Notes: a model not told the origin generated them from the letters alone. 64,000 nt of DNA from Candidatus Manganitrophaceae bacterium (GCA_016200325.1 JACQEZ010000019.1:62001-126000); one strand, 5' to 3'. Counted from the first letter of the stretch, positions 17,360-26,398 are shown. Program-made: numbers and translations.

Positions 17360-18496
17360 ATGACACCCCGCTGCCTCCTCATCGCGATTACGCTGCTCGT
17401 CGTTGGACCGGGATGTATTAAAACAGAGCCCCCCGCCAACCCGTTTCGCCAACCGATCAGCTACCATGTCGGGAACAGCCCCTCATTTGTCGGGACCGCC
17501 GATCTGAATCAAGACGGCTACTTGGACCTCGTCGTCGCCAATACGGAAGATCAATCGCTCTTTATTTTCATCAACAACAAAGACGGCAGCTTTCAAGCCC
17601 CGCTGAAGTTAACGACGGGAAGGCAGCCCCGGTCGATTCTCTTTGGCGACTTCAACGAAGACGGGAAGATCGACCTGGCCGTTCCGAATTACGACGAGGA
17701 CAACCTCTACGTTTACATCAATCAAAACGGACCGGGCGGAATGTTTTTCTCTAGACCGCGGGTCTACGAAGTCGGCCGAGCCCCCTTCACCGGGGCGGTC
17801 GGCGATTTCAACGGAGACCATCACCTCGATATGGCGGTGGTCTCACGCTATGACCGCCTGATCATCCTCCTCGGAAAGGGCGATGGATCGTTTGAGGAGG
17901 GGATGGTGACCGACGCCGGCACGATCCCGACCGACATCATCGCCGGTCAGTTCAATGGCGACTCTTTTCTTGATCTTGCCATCGCCAACAATGGTCCGGG
18001 GAGCAATGAGTTCAGCCTCTTTTGGGGGCGCGGAGATGGGACCTTTGAAAAAGGGGAGAAGCTGACGGCAGGAATGAAGCCGCTCTCGCTGATTTCGGAC
18101 GATTTCAACCGCGACAAACGGCCCGATATTTTGGTGGTCAACGGACTCGGCGACTCCCTCTCCCTTTTTCTTCAGGGGAGCAACGGCCGCTATGGGAAGG
18201 CGATTCCCTTCGGCGCCGAAGGGGGACCGGTCGCCGCCGTCTCGGCCGATTTCAATGGGGATGGTCTTCTCGATCTGGTGGTGGTCAACAGCCGGAGCGA
18301 CAACATCTCCTTTTTGGCCGGGAAGGGAGACGGCACTTTTCAACATCCGCCGTTGAATATCCATACCGGCATCGCCCCCTTCTCTATCACGAAGGGGGAT
18401 TTCAATAAAGATGGAACTCCCGATATTGCGGTGGTCAATAATGAAGACCAGACGCTGTCGATCCTCCTCGGAAGACCGAAGAAAAACGGGGGTTGA
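17360..18496 (+). CDS. FG-GAP/VCBS repeat lipoprotein (seven-bladed propeller)
   Basis: 378 residues. The signal peptide (CLLIAITLLVVGPGC) ends in a lipobox-like VGPGC, so lipid anchoring is likely. The rest is seven copies of a calcium-binding FG-GAP/VCBS unit, recognisable by DLNQDGYLDLVVAN, DFNEDGKIDLAVPN, DFNGDHHLDMAVV, QFNGDSFLDLAIAN, DFNRDKRPDILVVN, DFNGDGLLDLVVVN and DFNKDGTPDIAVVN. Seven units predict a closed beta-propeller. These proteins are surface or periplasmic binding scaffolds; the ligand is unknown. Confidence 0.88.
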   Translation: MTPRCLLIAITLLVVGPGCIKTEPPANPFRQPISYHVGNSPSFVGTADLNQDGYLDLVVANTEDQSLFIFINNKDGSFQAPLKLTTGRQPRSILFGDFNEDGKIDLAVPNYDEDNLYVYINQNGPGGMFFSRPRVYEVGRAPFTGAVGDFNGDHHLDMAVVSRYDRLIILLGKGDGSFEEGMVTDAGTIPTDIIAGQFNGDSFLDLAIANNGPGSNEFSLFWGRGDGTFEKGEKLTAGMKPLSLISDDFNRDKRPDILVVNGLGDSLSLFLQGSNGRYGKAIPFGAEGGPVAAVSADFNGDGLLDLVVVNSRSDNISFLAGKGDGTFQHPPLNIHTGIAPFSITKGDFNKDGTPDIAVVNNEDQTLSILLGRPKKNGG

Positions 18497-18543
18497 CAGC
18501 AAAATACGAATGCGTTATTAATAATCGTTCTTATTATTAAGAA
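18493..18543 (+). promoter_or_regulatory. Promoter and likely operator of the PerR/Fur-like gene
   Basis: TTGACA (18493-18498), 17-bp spacer, TATTAA (18516-18521). A perfect palindrome TTATTAATAA (18515-18524) covers the -10, and TTCTTA-TTAT-TAAGAA (18528-18543) covers the predicted start. AT-rich inverted repeats like these are typical of Fur/PerR operators, so self-regulation is likely. It begins three bases before the upstream lipoprotein's stop codon ends. Confidence 0.6.
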
Positions 18544-18555
18544 TGGTATTCGTTT

Positions 18556-18951
18556 ATGCACGCTTCGCATTCTGCAACGCCTTCTTTCAGAAAGAGCCGC
18601 CAGCGGCGGATGATCCTCGAAACCCTCTCCGAAATGAAAACCCACCCGACCGCGCAGGAGATCTTCTCAAAGGTACGCGAGAGCGAGCCGGGAATCGGAC
18701 AAGCGACCGTTTACCGGAACCTCCGGATCCTCAAAGCGCAGGGGGAGATCATTGAGCTGAGCTTCGGCCCCGGCGCCAAGCGGTACGACCGGAATATCGA
18801 CCGACATGAGCACTTTACCTGTCGCCGATGCGGAAAGATCGACGACATTTATCCGAACTACCGCTCTCTCACCGGCAGCCTTCTGGAAAAGGGCTATCAG
18901 GTGGATGAGTGGAAAATAGAAGCCTTCGGCCGCTGCCGAGGGTGCATTTAA
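18556..18951 (+). CDS. Fur family regulator, PerR-like
   Basis: 131 residues. The winged helix has AQEIFSKVRESEPGIGQATVYRNLRILKAQG (key ATVYRNLRIL, recognition helix). The dimerisation domain has HEHFTCRRCGKIDDI and a terminal CRGC, giving the two CxxC pairs of the structural zinc site. The regulatory metal residues H and D in RHEHF fit PerR-like peroxide sensing or Fur-type iron sensing. It is immediately followed by rubrerythrin, which argues for a peroxide/oxidative stress regulator. There is no clear Shine-Dalgarno sequence before the ATG. Confidence 0.87.
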   Translation: MHASHSATPSFRKSRQRRMILETLSEMKTHPTAQEIFSKVRESEPGIGQATVYRNLRILKAQGEIIELSFGPGAKRYDRNIDRHEHFTCRRCGKIDDIYPNYRSLTGSLLEKGYQVDEWKIEAFGRCRGCI

Positions 18952-19021
18952 AAAAGCAGCCCGAAGAAACCGCACGAATCGGCGGTCTAAACTGAAACAG
19001 ACGAAAAAGGGGGAAACAGCA

Positions 19022-19450
19022 ATGGCAAAACCGCTCAATGGAACCAAAACGCATGAGAACCTAAAACACGCATTCGCCGGAGAATCCCAGGCGAATCGCC
19101 GTTACCTCTATTTTGCCCGGAAGGCCGACATCGAAGGACAGCCCGACATCGCCGGTGTTTTCCGTGACACGGCGGAGGGAGAGACCGGACATGCCTTCGG
19201 TCACATGGATTTCCTAAAAGAGGTCGGCGATCCGGCCACCGGCTCGGCCGTCGGCGACACCGCGGTCAACCTTCAGTCGGCGATCGACGGCGAGACCTAT
19301 GAGTATTCGCAGATGTATCCCGGCTTTGCCAAGGCCGCCCGCGAGGAAGGCTTCGACGAAGTCGCCGCCTGGTTTGAAACACTCGCCCGCGCCGAGAAGT
19401 CGCATGCCGGCCGATTCCAGAAGGCGCTCGACAGCATCAAAGGGAAATAA
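19022..19450 (+). CDS. Rubrerythrin without rubredoxin domain
   Basis: 142 residues, a single ferritin-like four-helix bundle. The di-iron ligands are in [33 protein letters not shown] and [11 protein letters not shown], as expected. It lacks the C-terminal rubredoxin module of classical rubrerythrin, so electrons must come from another protein, possibly the GlpC-like Fe-S protein next door. It reduces hydrogen peroxide in related organisms. GGGGGAAA precedes the ATG. Confidence 0.9.
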   Translation: MAKPLNGTKTHENLKHAFAGESQANRRYLYFARKADIEGQPDIAGVFRDTAEGETGHAFGHMDFLKEVGDPATGSAVGDTAVNLQSAIDGETYEYSQMYPGFAKAAREEGFDEVAAWFETLARAEKSHAGRFQKALDSIKGK

Positions 19451-19505
19451 ATGGGATCCGGGCTGGGGGGCGGCGGGAGGGGGACTTCAACCCGCCCCCG
19501 GCCCC

Positions 19506-19534
19506 TTGACCTCTCCCTTCTCCGCTCTTTAGAG
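19506..19534 (+). promoter_or_regulatory. Promoter predicted to give a leaderless mRNA (GlpC-like gene)
   Basis: TTGACC (19506-19511), 17-bp spacer, TTAGAG (19529-19534), then 7 nt (TAAATAG) and the ATG at 19542. The arrangement is identical base for base in -10 and spacing to that of the DsrE gene at 32442. Confidence 0.65.
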
Positions 19535-19541
19535 TAAATAG

Positions 19542-20813
19542 ATGAGTCCCGACCCGTTAAGCCTCATTTCGGAAAACAAAAGATCGCTCCCCCAGGAATT
19601 CGCCCGTGTGGCCGATATTTGCAACGGCTGCCGCCGCTGCTTTAATCTCTGCCCCTCCTTCGATCAGATGTTCATTCGAATCGACGATCGGACCGGCGAG
19701 GCCGATAGCCTCACCCGGAAAGATCAGGACGAGATCACCGAGCTCTGCTACTACTGCAAGCTCTGCTACAACCACTGCCCCTACACCCCGCCGCATCACT
19801 TCAACCTCGACTTCCCGCGGCTGATGCTCTTGGGCAAAGCCGAGATCGCCCAGACCAAACGGCCCGCTTTCCGCGATCGAATCTTGGTCGATACCGATTG
19901 GGTCGGCCGCTGGGGCCGCCGGCTGGCGCCGCTCCTCAATTGGGCCAACTCGGTCCGCGCGATCCGGCTGTTGATTCATCGCTGGCTCGGCATTCACAAA
20001 GACCGAATTCTCCCCCCGATCGCAACAGAGACCTTCATTGAATGGCAGTCGAAGCGCGCGCCGAAGCCCTCCCCTTCCCCTTCGGCAAAGAAGGTCGCTC
20101 TCTTCCACACCTGCTACGTCAATTACAACGCCCCGGAGATCGGGAAGGCAACGGTTCAGGTATTGGAGAAAAATAACGTCGAGACGGTCCACCCCGATCA
20201 GCTCTGCTGCGGGATGCCTTTCTTCGACGTCGGCGACATCGAGTCGGCGCGGCAGAAGGCCCGGTTCAATATCCGATCGCTCGAAAAGGTGATCGCGGCC
20301 GGATACGATATCGTGGCGCCGATGCCGACTTGCAGCTTGATGCTGAAAAAGGAATATCCGGCGCTGCTCGGGCTGGAGGCGAAGATCGTCTCCGAGCATA
20401 CCTTCGATCTCTGCGAATACCTGATGCGGCTCAACGGCGAGGGGAAATTGAACAAAGAATTTACCCAGGCGATCGGGAAAGTCTCGTATCAGATTCCCTG
20501 CCATTTGCGGGATCAGAATATCGGTTACAAATCGCGCGATCTGATGAAGCTGATTCCCGGAACGACCGTCGACGTAATCGAGAAATGCTCCGCCCACGAC
20601 GGAACCTGGGGGATCAAAACCGAATTTTTCGACGAATCGATGAAGACGGCCAAGCCGCTTTTCCGGGCCATCGAAGAAGGGGCGCCCGATCAGGTCGCCA
20701 CCGACTGTCCGTTGGCCGGGATGCAAATTCTTCAGGGAACCGGCCGGGAGCCGCTCCATCCGATTCAGATTCTAAAAAAAGCGTATGGACTCGAGGAGGG
20801 CGAGGAGGGATAG
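19542..20813 (+). CDS. GlpC/HdrD-like iron-sulfur oxidoreductase
   Basis: 423 residues. Two 4Fe-4S sites lie in the N-terminal part, [12 protein letters not shown] (about residues 28-39) and [12 protein letters not shown] (about 68-79). Two cysteine-rich CCG domains follow, with [39 protein letters not shown] and [10 protein letters not shown]. No membrane helix is evident. This is the soluble electron-transfer class that includes heterodisulfide reductase D and GlpC. Between rubrerythrin and DUF3501 it probably passes electrons to rubrerythrin (inference). Confidence 0.85.
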   Translation: MSPDPLSLISENKRSLPQEFARVADICNGCRRCFNLCPSFDQMFIRIDDRTGEADSLTRKDQDEITELCYYCKLCYNHCPYTPPHHFNLDFPRLMLLGKAEIAQTKRPAFRDRILVDTDWVGRWGRRLAPLLNWANSVRAIRLLIHRWLGIHKDRILPPIATETFIEWQSKRAPKPSPSPSAKKVALFHTCYVNYNAPEIGKATVQVLEKNNVETVHPDQLCCGMPFFDVGDIESARQKARFNIRSLEKVIAAGYDIVAPMPTCSLMLKKEYPALLGLEAKIVSEHTFDLCEYLMRLNGEGKLNKEFTQAIGKVSYQIPCHLRDQNIGYKSRDLMKLIPGTTVDVIEKCSAHDGTWGIKTEFFDESMKTAKPLFRAIEEGAPDQVATDCPLAGMQILQGTGREPLHPIQILKKAYGLEEGEEG

Positions 20814-20873
20814 GAAGCCCGCTCCTTCCATACGCGCCATGACGCACCTATTTTACCTTTGGGAGCAGGAGAG

Positions 20874-21467
20874 ATGAAAAAAATCGAGGTCGACGACGTC
20901 TATCCATTGGCGGAATACGAAAAGGTTCGAGAAGCGTTTCGGAAGGAAATTATCGAGCAAAAAAAGAAGAGACGGGTTCAGGTGGGACCCTACGTCTCGT
21001 TAACGTTCGAAAATCGAGAGACCCTCCTCTTCCAAATTCAAGAGATGCTGCGCGCGGAGCGGATCGAAGCCCCCGAGAAGATTCAAGAGGAGGTCGACGT
21101 CTACAACGATCTGGTTCCAGGCCCCCGAGAGCTCTCCGCAACCTTGTTCATTGAGATCACCGAGGAGGGAAAGATCAAAGAGGTGCTCGACCGGCTGATC
21201 GGGATCGACCGGGGGGAGACCCTCTTCCTCCAGATCGGAAAAAAGAAGAAAATCCCGGCCCGCTTCGAAACAGGGCGGAGCACCGAGGAGCAGATCAGCG
21301 CCGTCCACTTCATCCGCTTTAAATTGGATATCACCACCATCGAGACCTTCCGGAGCGAGCGGGAGAATTTCGTCGTCATCGAGCACCCCAACTATAAGGA
21401 GCGGGCGGCGATCTCGGAAGAGACAAAAGAACTCTTGCTCGGGGATTTGGACCAGGGAGAGGATTAG
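20874..21467 (+). CDS. DUF3501 family protein
   Basis: 197 residues from the ATG after AGGAGAG; an earlier in-frame start five codons upstream is possible. The whole protein matches the DUF3501 layout: DVYPLAEYEKVR, a VGPYVSLTFENRETLLFQIQEML block (key FENRETLLFQI), NDLVPGPRELSATLFIEI and SAVHFIRFKL. The function is unknown. The gene regularly follows a rubrerythrin and GlpC-type protein in other genomes as I recall, so it likely belongs to the same oxidative stress unit. Confidence 0.8.
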   Translation: MKKIEVDDVYPLAEYEKVREAFRKEIIEQKKKRRVQVGPYVSLTFENRETLLFQIQEMLRAERIEAPEKIQEEVDVYNDLVPGPRELSATLFIEITEEGKIKEVLDRLIGIDRGETLFLQIGKKKKIPARFETGRSTEEQISAVHFIRFKLDITTIETFRSERENFVVIEHPNYKERAAISEETKELLLGDLDQGED

Positions 21468-21473
21468 TATGAT

Positions 21474-21499
21474 TGCGGAGTGCGGATTTCGGAGTGCAG
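21474..21499 (+). repeat. Short degenerate repeat (GCGGAGTG units)
   Basis: Three back-to-back units (GCGGAGT, GCGGATT, TCGGAGT) follow the DUF3501 stop codon. The same short units occur at 6709-6724. No gene is disrupted. Confidence 0.35.
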
Positions 21500-21527
21500 G
21501 GTTAAAGGGGCCTTCGGCTCAATTTCA

Positions 21528-21761
21528 TTACTTTTTCTTCCGCACGTAAACTTTGAAGACTTTTCCTTCTTGGACGAGGTCGACAAACTCGTTTCCGGTG
21601 CTCTTGCACCAGGCCGGCATGTCTTTCTTAATTCCTTCGTCATCGGAGAGAATCTCCAACACCTGATCGATCTCCATCTGCTTAATTCGTTTGGAGGTCA
21701 GAATCACAGGAATGGGACAGAAGAGTCCCAATGTATCGAGCGTTTGATCGGCCGCGATCAT
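21528..21761 (-). CDS. TusA-like sulfur carrier protein
   Basis: 77 residues from MIAADQTLDT. The family motif LGLFCPIPV places the sulfur-accepting cysteine at residue 15, and a second Cys52 in AWCKSTGNEF is typical of the wider SirA/YeeD clade. TusA proteins carry persulfide from a desulfurase to acceptors. It is 30 bp from the stop of a NifS-like gene on the same strand, so the two probably form a unit. The longer frame that starts 10 codons earlier reads into the stop and is less likely. Confidence 0.85.
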   Translation of the reverse strand: MIAADQTLDTLGLFCPIPVILTSKRIKQMEIDQVLEILSDDEGIKKDMPAWCKSTGNEFVDLVQEGKVFKVYVRKKK

Positions 21762-21791
21762 CTTCCTTTTACCTCCCTCATTCCCATCCAA

Positions 21792-22976
21792 TCATTCCCT
21801 CTCTTTTCGGGGTGAGACGTCGGAATAAATCGGAGAGACCTGGCGGATCTCGTCGACCGCGGCGGGAAAGGCGGTCAGGACGGCCTCGATGTCGGCCTCG
21901 GTCGTTTCCATGCCGAGGCTGAAGACGATCCCCCCCTGCGCGATATTCCCCGGCAGGCCGGTGGCGGTCAACACCGGCGAGATCTTCAGCGCCTCGGCGC
22001 TGCAGGAGGACCCGCTCGCCGCCATAATCCCCCGCTTCTCCAGCTTTCGAATAAGCGCCTCCCCGTCGACAAACTCCACCGCAAAGCTGGCGATATGCGG
22101 AAGCCGATCGATCGGATCTCCCGTCGGATGAAGCAGCGGCACCCGTTCCCGGAGCCCGACGACCAGCCGGTCTCGCAGGGCCGCCAGACGGGGCGCTTCC
22201 ACCGAAAGCCGCCGCTTCGCCTCCATCGCCGCGACCCCCATCCCGACGATCGCCGCGACGTTTTCCGTCCCGCTTCGCCTCCCCCCCTCTTGAATTCCCC
22301 CTTCGATCAACGGATGGAGCCGGGTTCCGCGCCGAAGATAGAGCGCGCCGGCCCCCTTCGGCCCATAGAACGGCTGCGCCGAAAAAGAGGCAAGATCGAT
22401 CCCCAGAGAATCAACCTGAAACGGGATGACGCCGACCGTCGCAACGGCGTCGGTATGGAAGAGAACGCCGGCTTCCTGCGTGATCGCGGCGATCGCTTCG
22501 ATCGGCTGAACGGTTCCGATTTCGTTATTCGCATGGAGGATCGAGACGAGAACCGTCTCTTCTCGCAGCGCCGCCGAAACCTGCGCCGCCTGGACCCGCC
22601 CCTGTCGGTCGACCGGAAGCCAGGTCACCTCGAACCCCTCCTGCTCCAGATGTTTGAGGGGATGGGCGACGGAGAAGTGCTCGATTGAGGAGGTAATGAT
22701 ATGCCGGCCCTTCTTCTGACGCGCGGAGAGAACCCCCTTGATGGCGAGATTGTTCGCTTCGCTGCCCGAGCCGGTGAAAACGATCTCGCGCGGATCGGCG
22801 CCGATTAACTCGGCGACCCGCTTGCGGGCCTCCTCCAACGCTTTGCGGGGAACCTCACCGGCCGCATGGCGGCTCTGCGGATTTCCAAAGTGCTCCGCAA
22901 AGAAGGGGAGCATCGCCTCTCGCGCCGCCGGTAAAAGCGGCGTGGCGGCGATGTGATCGAGGTAGATCTTTTTCAT
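21792..22976 (-). CDS. NifS/IscS-like protein lacking the PLP lysine
   Basis: 394 residues with the fold-type I cysteine desulfurase layout: YLDHIAATPL, GSGSEANNLAIKG, SSIEHFSVAHP, HANNEIGTVQP, and a mobile-loop cysteine in ASGSSCSAEA (Cys326 counting from the ATG at 22979). The active-site strand reads FSAQPFYGPKGAG. In IscS this is S-G/A-H-K-x-Y-G-P-K-G; here His-Lys is Gln-Pro, so the Schiff-base lysine is absent, and the PLP-contacting Gln is Ala (HTDAVATVG). Genuine IscS with SAHK is present at 37566. A pseudoenzyme or a changed chemistry is likely. Start chosen at the second of two tandem ATGs because it matches the promoter spacing. Confidence 0.85.
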   Translation of the reverse strand: MKKIYLDHIAATPLLPAAREAMLPFFAEHFGNPQSRHAAGEVPRKALEEARKRVAELIGADPREIVFTGSGSEANNLAIKGVLSARQKKGRHIITSSIEHFSVAHPLKHLEQEGFEVTWLPVDRQGRVQAAQVSAALREETVLVSILHANNEIGTVQPIEAIAAITQEAGVLFHTDAVATVGVIPFQVDSLGIDLASFSAQPFYGPKGAGALYLRRGTRLHPLIEGGIQEGGRRSGTENVAAIVGMGVAAMEAKRRLSVEAPRLAALRDRLVVGLRERVPLLHPTGDPIDRLPHIASFAVEFVDGEALIRKLEKRGIMAASGSSCSAEALKISPVLTATGLPGNIAQGGIVFSLGMETTEADIEAVLTAFPAAVDEIRQVSPIYSDVSPRKERE

Positions 22977-22984
22977 CATTCTGG

Positions 22985-23013
22985 ATAATACGAAGGAGTC
23001 GACAGGTTGTCAA
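22985..23013 (-). promoter_or_regulatory. Promoter predicted to give a leaderless mRNA (NifS-like gene)
   Basis: Perfect TTGACA (complement of 23008-23013), 17-bp spacer, TATTAT (complement of 22985-22990), then 8 nt (CCAGAATG) and the second ATG. The first ATG would be 5 nt from the -10. Confidence 0.65.
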
Positions 23014-23030
23014 GCGGAACACGGACAGCC

Positions 23031-23059
23031 AAAAAAAGAGGGCCCCGTCGGGGCCCTCT
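23031..23059 (-). terminator. Rho-independent terminator of the desaturase gene
   Basis: AGAGGGCCCC-GAC-GGGGCCCTCT on the minus strand followed by a run of seven T. It lies 28 bp past the desaturase stop and isolates the NifS-like promoter from read-through. Confidence 0.85.
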
Positions 23060-23086
23060 GAACGATCTGAAGATCATACCAACCTG

Positions 23087-23953
23087 CTACTGCGCGGAGG
23101 CCGACCGGGAGGAGAGATCCCTTGCCAGCCCCAGGAGATAGAGGCTGAAGATCAACCACTTGGACGGATCGAAGTTATACCACTTCGGGCCGTTTCGATA
23201 ATCGCGGGGATAGGTGTGATGGTAGTTATGATAGCCTTCGCCGAAGGTGATCAGCGAGATCCACCAGCTGTCCCGGCTGCTGTTAAGCTGGCTGTTCGGC
23301 TGATCTCCCCACATGTGGCAGATCGAGTTGATGCAAAAGGTTGAATTCAATACGAGGAAGGTTCTGCAGACGCCGGCGAGGAGAAAGCCGGAGAGCGCCC
23401 CGATCCACCCGCGATGGAGAAACCCGATCACGGCCGGCAAGACAAGCCCGGCCAGAACGATCTGAAGATAATATTGGTGTTGCCAGACGATCCATTTGTC
23501 TTTTTTGAAGGCGGCGGCGTATTTGTCGTCGGCATACGGATCTTTCAAGAAGATCCAGAGAAGATGGCTGTACCAAAACCCTTTTTGAGCATTGTAAGGA
23601 TCGGCGTCTTTATCGACATTGGCATGGTGGCGGACATGGTCGGAGCACCATTTCAGCGCGGAATTCTCCAAAGCCCATCCTCCCGCGATCAAGAACGCAA
23701 TCTTGACCGGCTCGGGACAGGTGAAGCTCCGATGCGAAATCATCCGATGGTAACCGACGGTGATTCCCATTCCGGTGACCACATAGAGAACGGCGAAAAG
23801 GCTCCAATCGACCCAGGTATAATCAAAGAAGTAACCAAAGAGGGGAACCCCGACCACCGTGACGGCGGAAATAAGGGAAAAAATAAAGATAGCAAAAAAA
23901 TCGACCTTTCGTTTTGTGATACCCGTCGCATCGGCGACCATGGCTTGACCCAT
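23087..23953 (-). CDS. Membrane fatty-acid (acyl-CoA/acyl-lipid delta-9 type) desaturase
   Basis: 288 residues with four predicted membrane helices. The three histidine boxes are YHRMISHRSF (HxxxxH), DHVRHHANVDKDADPYNA (HxxHH with DADPYNA) and GYHNYHHTYPRDY (HxxHH), the non-haem di-iron centre of the membrane desaturases. It introduces a double bond into a saturated acyl chain and adjusts membrane fluidity. AAGGAGAG precedes the ATG and a terminator follows, so it is monocistronic. Confidence 0.9.
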   Translation of the reverse strand: MGQAMVADATGITKRKVDFFAIFIFSLISAVTVVGVPLFGYFFDYTWVDWSLFAVLYVVTGMGITVGYHRMISHRSFTCPEPVKIAFLIAGGWALENSALKWCSDHVRHHANVDKDADPYNAQKGFWYSHLLWIFLKDPYADDKYAAAFKKDKWIVWQHQYYLQIVLAGLVLPAVIGFLHRGWIGALSGFLLAGVCRTFLVLNSTFCINSICHMWGDQPNSQLNSSRDSWWISLITFGEGYHNYHHTYPRDYRNGPKWYNFDPSKWLIFSLYLLGLARDLSSRSASAQ

Positions 23954-24113
23954 TCTCTTGTCTCTCCTTTATAGTTTTATTTTATTCACAATCCTGACGG
24001 TTTTTTGAGAGTATACCCGAAAAGATCGAACAAAGGGGTTATTCTACACGAAAGGAGTGATAAATAGCAAATATATTCAAGATGGACGCTAAGAGGTGGA
24101 AATATAACGAGGA

Positions 24114-26093
24114 CTAGGATATTGCAGAAGGAAGAAGCGGCGCCGCAGGCCGGTGTTCGGGGAGAGACAGGGTAAAGGTGGTGCCGACGTTCAGGGCGCT
24201 GGCGACCTCAATCTGGCCGCCGAGGAAGTGAACCATCCGCCGCACGATCGCGAGGCCGAGGCCGGTCCCGCCGGTGTCTTTCCCCACTCCCCCCCGCCGC
24301 TCGTACTCTTCGAAAATCCGCTCCAGATGGGCCGGGTCGATTCCGACGCCGGTATCGGAGATTTCGAACCGAACGGCCCCGCCCTCTTCCCGGCCGGAGA
24401 GGACGAGCCGAATTCCCCCCCGATCGGTAAACTTCACCGCATTCGACAACAGGTTGGTCAAAATGCTCCGGACCTGCATCGGATCGGTCATAAAACAGGC
24501 GAGATGCTCCCCTTCCATCCGCTTTTCGATCTGCAGCCCTTTCTCCCGCAGCTGCGGCTCGAAGTTGAGGAGCACCTTCTCGGCAAGCTCTTTGAGGTTC
24601 ACTTCCATTACCTGAAGCGCCATCTTGCCCGATTCGAGCTTCGCCAGATCCAAGATATTGTTGATTAGATGCATCAGGTCCCGTGCGTTGCTATGAATCC
24701 GCGCCACCGCGGTCGCCTGGTTGGGGGCGAGGGCCCCATACGTGTTGTTGCGCAGCAGCTGCGTGAATCCAACGATGCTGTTCACAGGGGTCTTGAGCTC
24801 ATGCGACATGTAGGAGAAGAAGCGGCTGCGGGCCTGGCTCGCCTCCTCGATCCGCAGGTTCTTCTCACGCAGCGCCTCGTTCATCGTTCGGATCGCCTCC
24901 TCCGCCCGCTTTCGCTCCGCGATCTCCTCCTTCGCAGCGCGGTAGAGGCGCGCATTGTCGACCGCCAAGGCCGCCCGCAGGGTCAGGTCTTCGGCCAATA
25001 CCAAATCGGCATCGACGTAGCGGCGTCCGCTGTCGACCGACAAAAATGAAATGACGCCGAGCGTTCTGCCGCGGGCCAAAAGGGGAACCAGCATCGCCGA
25101 CTTCGGCCAAAAACAGCGGGCGATCTCCGGCGGCCCGGGATCGCCCGCAATCGATTGAAGGAGGGAATCGGAGATCTCAGGGAGGAAGATCGATTTCCCC
25201 GACCGTAAAACCTGCTGAAGGGGGTGCGCCCGCCCTGTCTCGGGGGGATAACACTGCATCAGTTCCCATCCCGCCGCCTCTCGATTGCAATGGAGGGCCG
25301 CAACCGCAACACGCCGGATCAATCCATCTTCTTTAATCACATCGACGATACAGCCGTCGGCCAGGTAGGGAACCGCCAGGCGCGCCACACGCCCGAGGGT
25401 CAATTCATAATCGAGGGAATTGGAGAGGAGGGTGCTTGCCTCGGCAAGGAAGGCCAAGCGAAGCTGCGCCTGCTCGGCGTCGGCCCGCGCCCGCTGCGCT
25501 CGCATCAGCAATTGCGCCCGCTCCGCTTCGGCCTGCTTTCGGTCGGTAATGTCGCTGATTACCGTCCGGCAGACCTCTCCCCTCGACGGATCTTCGACGC
25601 GGATGCTCTCCAGCTGCGCATCGAACGGAATGCCATCTTTTTTCCGAAGCCGAATCTCGCAAACCTGCCGGGTCTTGTCCTTGAAAACGGAGCGCCGGTG
25701 CGCATGAAAGCGTGATTGATCTTTTTTAGGGATAAAAACGGAAAAGGGCTTTCGATCGAGAAGGCCCCGCTTGATTCCCAACAGCTCCAGCCCTTTCAGA
25801 TTCGCTTCGAGGATCAACCCCTCATGGTCGAGGGTAAAGTAACCGACCGGCGCGAAGTTATAAAGATCGGAGTAGCGGTTACGGGAGGCTTCGAGCGCCG
25901 CCTGCACCCGAGAGAGCGCTTCGTTCTGCATCGCCCGTTCCTGCCGTGGGTCGTTCAGCGGACGGGCCATCGACTCAATCTCAACCGCGGAAGCGCTGCG
26001 CCTTCTGTTTAACGTCCGCGCTGACGCCGGGGAACACCGGTCGAATGCCTGCTTTCTCTTGGCGGTTTTCTTAACTTCGACAGGACTCTTCAT
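24114..26093 (-). CDS. PAS-GAF sensor histidine kinase
   Basis: 659 residues, no membrane segment. PAS about residues 70-190 (YNFAPVGYFTLDHEG), coiled coil, GAF about 215-385 (WPKSAMLVPLLARGRTLGVI), HisKA with His431 in FFSYMSHELKTPVNS, then the HATPase with N-box LLSNAVKFT, DTGVGID and GTGLGLAI. The first 55 residues are basic and poorly structured, and a later ATG (MQNEALS) could be the real start. It closely resembles the next kinase upstream and probably arose by duplication. No response regulator lies directly beside it. A promoter-like TTGATT-N17-TAGAAT is 150 bp upstream. Confidence 0.87.
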   Translation of the reverse strand: MKSPVEVKKTAKRKQAFDRCSPASARTLNRRRSASAVEIESMARPLNDPRQERAMQNEALSRVQAALEASRNRYSDLYNFAPVGYFTLDHEGLILEANLKGLELLGIKRGLLDRKPFSVFIPKKDQSRFHAHRRSVFKDKTRQVCEIRLRKKDGIPFDAQLESIRVEDPSRGEVCRTVISDITDRKQAEAERAQLLMRAQRARADAEQAQLRLAFLAEASTLLSNSLDYELTLGRVARLAVPYLADGCIVDVIKEDGLIRRVAVAALHCNREAAGWELMQCYPPETGRAHPLQQVLRSGKSIFLPEISDSLLQSIAGDPGPPEIARCFWPKSAMLVPLLARGRTLGVISFLSVDSGRRYVDADLVLAEDLTLRAALAVDNARLYRAAKEEIAERKRAEEAIRTMNEALREKNLRIEEASQARSRFFSYMSHELKTPVNSIVGFTQLLRNNTYGALAPNQATAVARIHSNARDLMHLINNILDLAKLESGKMALQVMEVNLKELAEKVLLNFEPQLREKGLQIEKRMEGEHLACFMTDPMQVRSILTNLLSNAVKFTDRGGIRLVLSGREEGGAVRFEISDTGVGIDPAHLERIFEEYERRGGVGKDTGGTGLGLAIVRRMVHFLGGQIEVASALNVGTTFTLSLPEHRPAAPLLPSAIS

Positions 26094-26398
26094 GCATTCT
26101 GCTTTCAGCCATTCGAACGGCCTGCAATCCCTCTCCGAAACGAGACGCCTTCACGGCCGCTCTACAATGAGCGAGAGGGTTCATTTCTTAAAGTTGCCGA
26201 AAGTGTGATGAAGATTTCTATTAAGAATGACATAACGAGAGATAAGGATCTATATTCTATATTACAGTTGAAACGAAATCAAGGAATCCATTTAATAGAT
26301 TTCTACTTACGGATCAAGAGGGCGGGAATAAATTGAAGTGATCGGTTGGAGCGCTCCGGTATTTCTCGGCGCGGAGGCCGTGATAGAAAAGGAAACGT
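26094..26398 (-). promoter_or_regulatory. 305-bp gap with a promoter for the PAS-GAF kinase
   Basis: TTGATT (complement of 26277-26282), 17-bp spacer and TAGAAT (complement of 26254-26259) give a predicted start near 26246, and thus a leader of about 150 nt with no obvious structure. Nothing else was recognised in this gap; no terminator was seen for the kinase upstream. Confidence 0.5.

Noticed and set aside
18543-18556. Leaderless start for the PerR-like gene
   Set aside because: The best -10 is about 34 nt upstream of the ATG, so it does not fit the 7-8 nt rule although it also lacks a Shine-Dalgarno sequence.
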